Assembly: GCA_017405115.1 (NCBI GenBank) | Contig: JAFRBA010000047.1 | Coordinates: forward strand, 1 to 28,611 | DNA length: 28,611 nucleotides | DNA from: Kiritimatiellia bacterium | GTDB taxonomy: Bacteria > Verrucomicrobiota > Kiritimatiellia > RFP12 > UBA1067 | Reading direction: 5' to 3' | Shown here: positions 23,676-28,611 of the stretch, piece by piece | Layout of the letters: each line of letters opens with the position of its first letter | Position numbering within the stretch: position 1 is the first letter of the stretch | The notes under the pieces: model-generated | Told to the model about the DNA's origin: nothing | Databases searched by the model: none | The model's input: the letters and a program-made list of their open reading frames with translations, nothing else | Made by a program: the position numbers and the translations under genes

Positions 23676-25066
23676 TTCAGCGCCCTCCGCTCAGAGACCC
23701 CGCCTATGCCCAGCAGGCCCCGGTACTTTGCCACCGTGCGGCGGGCGACGGGAATCCCCGCCTCCTTCATCTTCGCCGCGATCTTCTCGTCGGAAAGCGG
23801 ATCGGAAGCGTCCTCGTCGTCGATCACGGCGCGCAGCGCGGCAAGCGCCGCGCGCTGGGATATCTCGATGCCCTCCGCGGTCTTCACCCCGGTGACGAAG
23901 AACTTGCGCAGCTCGACCGTCCCCTGCGGCGTGTCGGCGTACTTGTTGCGGACGGTGCGCGAGACGGTCGTGCCGTGCACGCCGACCTTCTCCGCTATCT
24001 CGAGCTCTGTCAACGGCTTCAACTTGGAGAAGCCGCCCTCGAAGAACTCCTGCTGGCGGTCGAAGATCGCCTGCGCTATGCCCGACACCGTCTCCTGCCG
24101 GCGGGCGATCGCGTCGCGGAACGACTGCGCGGCGGCGATGCGCTCCCGCACGTAGGCCTTGGTCTCCGCCGTCTGCGACGGGTCGCGAAGCAGCTCGGCG
24201 AACGCCTTGGAGAACCTTATCTCCGGCAGGGACCGCACGTCTGTCTCGGCCATCCAGTGCCCGTCGCGCTTCACCGCGTGGATCTCGGGGTTCACGTACT
24301 CCACTCGCTCGCGCTCGCTCGGATACTTCCGCCCCGGCCGGCCATCGAGCGAGCGAAGCGCGGCAAGCGCCGCCCTGTACTCCGGCTCCCCTACGCCGAG
24401 ACTGCCGCGTATCTCGTCGTCTCTGCCCTCCGCCAGCGCTCCGAGATGCGCGTCGACGATGCGCCGCACAAGCTCCCGCACTGACGGGTCGGCGACGTCA
24501 TCCACCTGCGACATCAGGCATTCGCGGATGTCGCGGGCGCCGCAGCCCGGAGGGTCCAGCTCGCGGATCTTCGCGAGCACCGCCACGATCTCCGCCTCGC
24601 TCTTGCCGAACGTCATCGCCATGTCGGGCAGCGAGCCCTTGTAGTAGCCGTTGTCGTCGAGGTCGCCGACAAGCACCTCGGCGAGCGGCCAGTCGTCCTC
24701 GGGCACGCCGGACGTCGGTATCTGCGCCATGAGGTGCGACTGCAGAGTCTCCTCCGCCACCTGCCGGTCGAAGAACGCCTGCCTGCGCTCCGCGGCGTCC
24801 TCGTCGCTGTTGAGCCCGGGGGTGAAGTCGTCCTCGGGATAGTCGGGCTCCTGGCTCTCGGCGCCGTCGCGGCGCTCCACCTCGGACATCTGTGTCTCCA
24901 GCGGATGGTCCACGTCCTCGATCGCGGGGTTGCGGGCCATCTCGTCCATTATCTCGGCGCGGAGCTCCGGAAGGGACTTCGCGAGCAGGCGCAGCCCCTG
25001 GAGCTGCTGCGGGGTGACGGCGAGCGTCTGCTTCAGCCGTTGACTCTGGCCAAGCTCCAGCGGCAT
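23672..25066 (-). CDS. rpoN: RNA polymerase sigma-54 factor
   Basis: A 464-aa sigma factor for promoters of the -24/-12 type. Region I is Gln/Leu-rich (QSQRLKQTLAVTPQQLQGLRLL). An acidic linker (about 60-95) follows, then the core-binding domain, an HTH (about 355-380, LTELEIAEKVGVHGTTVSRTV) and the RpoN box ARRTVAKYR near 441-449. Sigma-54 needs an AAA+ activator, and none is coded here. The ATG shares one base with the pfp stop (TGATG), and its stop overlaps nadK. I found no convincing -24/-12 element in the window, so its targets lie elsewhere. Confidence 0.97.
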   Translation of the reverse strand: MPLELGQSQRLKQTLAVTPQQLQGLRLLAKSLPELRAEIMDEMARNPAIEDVDHPLETQMSEVERRDGAESQEPDYPEDDFTPGLNSDEDAAERRQAFFDRQVAEETLQSHLMAQIPTSGVPEDDWPLAEVLVGDLDDNGYYKGSLPDMAMTFGKSEAEIVAVLAKIRELDPPGCGARDIRECLMSQVDDVADPSVRELVRRIVDAHLGALAEGRDDEIRGSLGVGEPEYRAALAALRSLDGRPGRKYPSERERVEYVNPEIHAVKRDGHWMAETDVRSLPEIRFSKAFAELLRDPSQTAETKAYVRERIAAAQSFRDAIARRQETVSGIAQAIFDRQQEFFEGGFSKLKPLTELEIAEKVGVHGTTVSRTVRNKYADTPQGTVELRKFFVTGVKTAEGIEISQRAALAALRAVIDDEDASDPLSDEKIAAKMKEAGIPVARRTVAKYRGLLGIGGVSERRALK

Positions 25067-26262
25067 CAGAACGTCTCGCAGGGCGGCAGGTCGCCGACGA
25101 TCGGCCGCGCGTATTCCACGAACTTGGCGGTTACGTCATGCCCGTTCCTGGCGATGAACGACTTCGGCACGCTGCGCGCGTACTTCGCGGCGTCAGCGAT
25201 CGGCGCCGGGACGAACGAGACCCTGTACGCGCGGCCCTTCGCGCGCACGATGGCGATCGTGCCCTTCGTCAGCTCTCCGCGGAGCGCGGCCTTGACTGCT
25301 GCACGGCCCGCGGCGAACGCCTCGCGGCTGTCCGTCTCGGAGGCGACCCCGGGGAAGGAGCGCTGCAGGTAGCCGAACGTGTCGGCGCGGACGCGCTTCA
25401 CGTCGGAGTTCTTCTTGAGGTATGCGGCGAGGTAGTCGCCGAGCGCACCCGTGCCGGAAAGCTGCAGGTTGCCGTGGGAGTCGCGCTCGCCGGCCGCGAA
25501 TTTCGCCGCGATCGGAGTGCCGTCGCGGTCGCGTATCCCCTCGGACACTGCGCATACGCACCGGCCGAACCTCCTCATCGCGGCCTTCACGTCCCGCACG
25601 AACCCGTCGAGCGAGAACGGCACCTCCGGCAGGTAGACGAGATGCGGGCCGTCGTCCCTCTCGCAGCGCGCCAGTGCCGACGCCGCAGTCAGGAAGCCGG
25701 CGTCGCGCCCCATGATGATGTCGATCTTCACGCCGCCGAGCGCGCGGTTGTCGAGGTCGTCGCCCTTTATCGCGCACGCGACGAACCTGGCCGCGCTGCC
25801 GAAGCCGGGCGTGTGGTCGCAGCTCCGCAGGTCGTTGTCTATCGTCTTGGGGATGTGGTAGACGACGAGCGGGTAGCCGTCCTTCTCCGCCTCCTCCGCG
25901 ACTATCCTTGCGGCATCGGCCGAGTCGTTCCCGCCTATGTAGAAGAAGTAGCCTACGCCGAGGCGGCGGAATCTCTCGAAGATGGCGCGGCAGTCGGCCG
26001 AGTCGGGCTTCCTGCGGCAGCTGCCGAGCGCGGACGACGGAGTGGCCGCGATCGCGCGCAGCTTCCGCTCGGTCGGCTTGCGAAGGTCCACGTAGTCGTC
26101 GCCGAGTATGCCGAGTATGCCGTGCCTCGCGCCGAGGATCCTGCCGACGCGCGGCGACTTCCGCGCCTCGAGCACCGCCCCCACGAGCGACTCGTTTATC
26201 ACCATCGACGGCCCGCCGGACTGGGCGATGACCATGTTGAGCTTCTTCGGATTCGTCTTCAT
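25066..26262 (-). CDS. pfp: Pyrophosphate-type 6-phosphofructokinase
   Basis: A 398-aa glycolytic enzyme that interconverts fructose 6-phosphate and fructose 1,6-bisphosphate. YIGGNDSADAA and PKTIDNDL are the marks of PPi-using members; ATP enzymes have GGDGS. IIMGRDAGFL and the sugar-binding SEGIRD region are also present. ATG 26262 was chosen over an upstream frame to 26337: MKTNPKKLNMVIAQSGG is the natural N-terminus and it starts 7 nt after a TATAAT, giving a leaderless transcript. First gene of an operon with rpoN and nadK. PPi use is inferred from the motif, not shown. Confidence 0.92.
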   Translation of the reverse strand: MKTNPKKLNMVIAQSGGPSMVINESLVGAVLEARKSPRVGRILGARHGILGILGDDYVDLRKPTERKLRAIAATPSSALGSCRRKPDSADCRAIFERFRRLGVGYFFYIGGNDSADAARIVAEEAEKDGYPLVVYHIPKTIDNDLRSCDHTPGFGSAARFVACAIKGDDLDNRALGGVKIDIIMGRDAGFLTAASALARCERDDGPHLVYLPEVPFSLDGFVRDVKAAMRRFGRCVCAVSEGIRDRDGTPIAAKFAAGERDSHGNLQLSGTGALGDYLAAYLKKNSDVKRVRADTFGYLQRSFPGVASETDSREAFAAGRAAVKAALRGELTKGTIAIVRAKGRAYRVSFVPAPIADAAKYARSVPKSFIARNGHDVTAKFVEYARPIVGDLPPCETF

Positions 26263-26269
26263 GCCGCCT

Positions 26270-26278
26270 ATTATACCA
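26270..26278 (-). promoter_or_regulatory. Extended -10 promoter of pfp, leaderless type
   Basis: Minus strand TTTTGGTATAAT, then AGGCGGC, then ATG. No -35 hexamer appears 16-18 bp upstream. The short spacer contains GGCGGC but leaves no room for a ribosome site on a transcript starting at the usual distance. Confidence 0.65.
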
Positions 26279-26320
26279 AAACGCGGCGCAGCGTGCGGGC
26301 AGAGCAAGAAGTCGAACGCC

Positions 26321-27031
26321 TCACGTCGCCTCGGCATCGGCCCCGCGCAGAAGCCCGCGCGACGCCAGCACCCTGCGCGCCTGGCGGGCTACGGCGTCCG
26401 AGGAGTCCAGCACCTCCGCGCGGCCCGCGCAGACCCTCTCGATCACCGGCCTCAGATGCGGGAAGTGCGTGCAGCCGAGCACGATCCTGTCCGCCCCCGC
26501 CTCCAGCAGCGGCTCCACGCGCGCACGCACGACCCTTTCTACCTCAGGCCCGTCCGTCTCACCGCGCTCGACAAGCCCGACGAACTCGTCGGCCACGGCC
26601 GAAAGCACCTTCACGCCCCCGGCGAACCGCTCCTTGGTCTCGTTGTACAGACGCCCGCGGAACGTGCCGGCCGTCGCAAGGACTCCCACCACGCCGCTGC
26701 GCGTCGTCTGCACCGCAGGCTTCAGCGCCGGCTCCATCCCAACGAACGGCAGTTCCGGATGCCTCCCGCGAAGAAAGTCGATCGCCGCCGCAGTCGCGGT
26801 GTTGCACGCCACGACGATCATCTTGCAGCCGCGGCCGATGAGCCTGCGGACGCATTCCTCCGACAGGCGGACCACCTCCTCCTGCGGCCGGTTGCCGTAC
26901 GGGCAGTGCGCGGTGTCGGCTATGTAGACCGTCCTCTCGTTCGGGCACAGTCGGCGAAACGCGTCAAGGACGCACTTCCCCCCTACGCCGCTGTCGAAGA
27001 AGCCGACGGGACAATCCGCCGCCTCGCTCAT
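26321..27031 (-). CDS. murI: Glutamate racemase
   Basis: A 236-aa cytoplasmic enzyme that makes D-glutamate for peptidoglycan without a cofactor. The catalytic cysteines lie in VVACNTAT (Cys76) and VLGCTHFP (Cys187). The N-terminal FDSGVGG with Asp13 is present, although the residues after it (KCVLDAF) depart from the usual SVL. ADTAHCPYGNRP is also kept. It is somewhat short at the C-terminus. ATG 27031 overlaps the TGA of the GGQ-protein gene (ATGA). Confidence 0.94.
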   Translation of the reverse strand: MSEAADCPVGFFDSGVGGKCVLDAFRRLCPNERTVYIADTAHCPYGNRPQEEVVRLSEECVRRLIGRGCKMIVVACNTATAAAIDFLRGRHPELPFVGMEPALKPAVQTTRSGVVGVLATAGTFRGRLYNETKERFAGGVKVLSAVADEFVGLVERGETDGPEVERVVRARVEPLLEAGADRIVLGCTHFPHLRPVIERVCAGRAEVLDSSDAVARQARRVLASRGLLRGADAEAT

Positions 27032-27432
27032 GCGTCAGGATCCACCTTGCGCCGAAGGGCCTTCACCGCCGAATGGGCGTGCTTGTCGTCCAGCATCTTC
27101 TGCTTCTGCCGGCGGCTGCGGCGGCGCTTCTGCCGACGGATCTTCTCGCGCTTCTGCTGCGCCGCGGACTTGCGTCCGCGTTCGCGCTCGAGAATCGCCT
27201 CGGCGAGCATCCGCCTCGCCAGCCAGCGGTTCGTCTCGCGGCTGCGCGTCGCCCCGCACTTCACCTGCAGCCCGCTGGGCGCATGCGAAAGCCTCACGAC
27301 GCTTGAGGTCTTGTTGGTCTTCTGCCCGCCCGGGCCACCGCCGAGAATGAAGCTCTCCTCGATGTCCTCGTCGAAGACCGACGCCTCGACCATCAGCGCC
27401 CGTATCCGCTCGACCGTATCGGGGGAAATCAC
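27028..27432 (-). CDS. RF1-domain peptide release factor-like protein (GGQ)
   Basis: A 134-aa protein with only the class I release-factor catalytic domain. GGGPGGQKTNKTSSVV (about 31-46) carries the GGQ tripeptide that enters the peptidyl-transferase centre. A very basic tail (KREKIRRQKRRRSRRQK) should bind rRNA. It lacks the stop-codon-reading domains of RF1/RF2, so it belongs with ArfB/YaeJ, PrfH-like or mitochondrial C12orf65-type proteins that rescue stalled ribosomes. ArfB's own C-terminal signature is not clear. GTG 27432 is the start; it overlaps the TGA of a 31-codon ORF (GTGA), which gives tight coupling. It overlaps murI downstream. Confidence 0.85.
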   Translation of the reverse strand: MISPDTVERIRALMVEASVFDEDIEESFILGGGPGGQKTNKTSSVVRLSHAPSGLQVKCGATRSRETNRWLARRMLAEAILERERGRKSAAQQKREKIRRQKRRRSRRQKQKMLDDKHAHSAVKALRRKVDPDA

Positions 27433-27524
27433 CGCACGGCCTCCACCATCGCGCCAATTGCCTGCGCCGCGGTCTGCGCACGCTCCACAAGGCGCGACAA
27501 AAGTCTCTCTGCATTGTCCGTCAT
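27429..27524 (-). CDS. Tiny ORF translationally coupled to the GGQ protein
   Basis: A 31-aa ORF beginning MTDNAERLLSRLVERAQT, a single amphipathic helix by inspection. It starts 9 nt after a TGGTATCAT promoter. Its TGA overlaps the GTG of the GGQ gene by four bases. No family is recognised. It may be a leader peptide that couples translation to the rescue-factor gene, or a genuine small protein. Confidence 0.45.
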   Translation of the reverse strand: MTDNAERLLSRLVERAQTAAQAIGAMVEAVR

Positions 27525-27533
27525 ACCGGATGA

Positions 27534-27542
27534 ATGATACCA
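27534..27542 (-). promoter_or_regulatory. Extended -10 promoter of the GGQ-murI operon
   Basis: Minus strand TGGTATCAT, one base off the motif seen at the other sites. The next ATG (27524) is 9 nt away, so the leader is nil or a few bases. Confidence 0.5.
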
Positions 27543-27616
27543 CATTGCCGCGAACAAGGCAAGTGCAGAGACGTAGCGGTCACCTTCTTGAATTGTAATT
27601 TCATTAGATCACCCTC

Positions 27617-27645
27617 TTGACATGATGTCCGACATGATGTATGAT
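27617..27645 (+). promoter_or_regulatory. vapBC promoter with two operator-like repeats
   Basis: TTGACA (27617-27622), 17 bp, TATGAT (27640-27645) is close to consensus sigma-70. Two copies of the near-palindrome ACATGATGT (27620-27628 and 27632-27640) lie 12 bp apart, one across the -35 end and one reaching the -10. VapB-VapC complexes normally repress their own promoter, and these are the probable sites. The vapB ATG is only 7 nt after the -10. Confidence 0.75.
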
Positions 27646-27652
27646 ATTCGGA

Positions 27653-27910
27653 ATGAAAACCTTGGTGACAAAAGTGACTGAACGCGGACAGGTTTCAATT
27701 CCTGCCTCAATCCGTGAATCCATGCAGATGACGCCTGGAACGATGCTACTGTGGAATCAAGGGCAGGACCGCTACACCTGCGTGATAACGATTGTCCGCA
27801 AGCCCGTACGCAAAGGTGCACGGGCCATGCTCGGCTATGCCGCGACATACAGCAAGCCGCGCACAACGGCGGAATGGATGAAGGAACTCCGCGAGGGGGA
27901 AGAGCCATGA
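27653..27910 (+). CDS. vapB: VapB/AbrB-type antitoxin
   Basis: An 85-aa protein. The swapped-hairpin SpoVT-AbrB DNA-binding fold is at the N-terminus (TLVTKVTERGQVSIPASIRE), and a toxin-binding tail follows (MLGYAATYSKPRTTAEWMKELREGEE). It should bind its promoter and neutralise the PIN toxin. ATG 27653 fits the domain start and the promoter; the ATG at 27641 lies within the -10. Its TGA overlaps vapC (ATGA). The module is AT-richer than its surroundings, as expected of a mobile pair. Confidence 0.85.
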   Translation: MKTLVTKVTERGQVSIPASIRESMQMTPGTMLLWNQGQDRYTCVITIVRKPVRKGARAMLGYAATYSKPRTTAEWMKELREGEEP

Positions 27911-28317
27911 GCATGGTCGTCGATACATGCGTCATTCTCGACATCCTCCAGGGAGATCCTATTTTCGGTGAAGCATCAGCTAGAACTATCGACCAATACG
28001 CCGAAGGCGGACTCATTATCTCGCCTCTTACGTACGTGGAGCTTTCGCCCGCCTTTCTCGGCGACGAGACACGCGAACGAGATTTTCTTTTTGAAATTGG
28101 GATAGACCTTCCGCCAGTTCTCGGCGAAGACGATCTCTCGCTCGCCCACGCCGCCTGGAACAACCACATCCAACGCAAACGCTCGGGCAAGGTGGCAAAG
28201 CGTCCCGTCGCCGACGTGATGATTGGTGCACTCGCACAGGCCAACGACGGACTCATCACCCGCAATGCAGATGATTTTCGTGCGCTCTTCCCGTCACTCA
28301 ACATCATCACACCTTAA
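27907..28317 (+). CDS. vapC: VapC-type PIN-domain ribonuclease toxin
   Basis: A 136-aa protein with the PIN fold. The acidic metal ligands are in order: Asp6 (MVVDTCVILD), Glu45 (TYVELS), Asp103 (VADVMIGA) and Asp122 (TRNADDF). VapC toxins cut tRNA or rRNA with magnesium and are held inactive by VapB. ATG 27907 overlaps the antitoxin stop; no better start exists. Length is typical. RNA target unknown. Confidence 0.9.
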   Translation: MSMVVDTCVILDILQGDPIFGEASARTIDQYAEGGLIISPLTYVELSPAFLGDETRERDFLFEIGIDLPPVLGEDDLSLAHAAWNNHIQRKRSGKVAKRPVADVMIGALAQANDGLITRNADDFRALFPSLNIITP

Positions 28318-28369
28318 ATCACCTTGATGCTCGTCGTGGGGAATGCAAGTCTCTTCAAGGCTGCCGAAA

Positions 28370-28407
28370 TCCTGGTCCACCTCGTGGTGGTCAAGTAGCG
28401 ACCAGGA
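28370..28407. other. Two-tier stem-loop after vapC
   Basis: An outer stem TCCTGGT/ACCAGGA (28370-28376 with 28401-28407) encloses a CCACC-TCGT-GGTGG hairpin (28377-28390). No T-run follows, so it is a weak terminator for vapBC at best. It might protect a 3' end or be a structured element. Confidence 0.4.
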
Positions 28408-28418
28408 ATTACACCAAA

Positions 28419-28447
28419 GCCGCCGCGCTGGAATCAAGCGCGGCGGC
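28419..28447 (-). terminator. Hairpin terminator of the leftward gene at the window edge
   Basis: GCCGCCGCGC pairs with GCGCGGCGGC (perfect 10 bp, 9-nt loop). It lies 28 bp after the stop of the partial gene. On the minus strand it is followed by TTTGG: the T-run is short, so termination could be partial. Confidence 0.55.
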
Positions 28448-28475
28448 AACAACCGGGTATACCAAATACCGCGGC

Positions 28476-28611
28476 CTACCAGTAGACGCCAGTCGTGGTA
28501 ACTACCGGCGCGGGCGTCACGACGGACACGCCGGGCTGGTAGATGACGGTGTTGGCGACCGGCGTGACGGCCAGGTAGGACGGCGAATAGCACGGGTATC
28601 CGTAGGCGTCA
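28476..28611 (-). CDS. C-terminal end of an unidentified protein (partial)
   Basis: The last 44 codons of a gene that runs off the right edge, ending VVTTTGVYW and TAG at 28476-28478. The visible part is rich in Val, Thr, Pro and Tyr (YGYPCYSPSYLAVTP, IYQPGVSVVTPAP). It resembles a low-complexity tail of a secreted or surface protein, but no domain can be named. The strong hairpin downstream supports a real gene end. Confidence 0.6.
   Translation of the reverse strand, partial: DAYGYPCYSPSYLAVTPVANTVIYQPGVSVVTPAPVVTTTGVYW

Noticed and set aside
25138..26841. 567-codon plus-strand frame opposite pfp and murI
   Set aside because: Spans two genes on the other strand, has low-complexity Arg/Ala sequence and no domain.
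28294..28593. 99-codon minus frame at the right edge
   Set aside because: Out of frame with the Val/Thr/Pro-rich protein end at 28476-28611, and runs through the hairpins; the other frame has protein-like composition and a terminator after its stop.
1..28611. CRISPR array, insertion sequence or transposase gene
   Set aside because: No spaced direct repeats of 23-40 bp, no transposase motif and no terminal inverted repeats with target duplications were found by eye.

Overview
The window is GC-rich, densely packed bacterial DNA. Its gene set suggests an anaerobic, polysaccharide-degrading member of the Verrucomicrobiota/Kiritimatiellota/Lentisphaerota group. The pointers are a PPi-type phosphofructokinase beside rpoN, a secreted passenger-repeat (PATR) protein, secreted glycosidases under a hybrid-sensor-like kinase, and Tad-type pilin genes. 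This taxonomic reading is inference from gene content; no rRNA is present.

Layout, left to right. (1) 1-210: a stem-loop-rich stretch and one doubtful small ORF. (2) 246-3798, minus strand: a tightly coupled string of five pilin/TadE/TadG-like genes, each with an R-x-GQ-hydrophobic N-terminus, ending in an M24 metallopeptidase. (3) 3937-13279, minus: a four-gene secreted carbohydrate operon, read in the order PATR protein, uncharacterised 880-aa secreted protein, GH78-like rhamnosidase, GH39-like glycosidase. (4) 13393-16088, plus: a divergently transcribed NarL-family sensor kinase and LuxR-type regulator. A perfect 8-bp-arm palindrome lies between the two divergent transcription units and is the obvious candidate operator. 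(5) 16115-21164, minus: tRNA-Leu(UAG), dnaJ, grpE, argG, uppP and a uridine-kinase-like nucleoside kinase. (6) 21243-22727, minus: an AlbA_2/Schlafen-type accessory protein. (7) 22878-26262, minus: pfp, rpoN and nadK in one overlapping operon. (8) 26321-27524, minus: a tiny ORF, an RF1-domain GGQ protein and murI. (9) 27617-28317, plus: a vapBC toxin-antitoxin module with operator-like repeats inside its promoter. (10) 28370-28611: hairpins and the 3' end of a leftward gene.

The most unusual signal is regulatory. A TGGTATAAT-like extended -10 recurs upstream of minus-strand units. At three of these sites, and at vapB, the start codon begins exactly 8 nt after the -10 hexamer (7-nt spacer), about where transcription should begin, so leaderless mRNAs are predicted. 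At three sites a GGCGGCGAA block precedes the -10. The second point of interest is the carbohydrate locus. Its kinase seems to sense through tandem OB-like extracytoplasmic domains, and it faces an operon that includes a large secreted protein of unknown family with barrel-like carboxylate motifs. No CRISPR array, insertion sequence or rRNA was seen.
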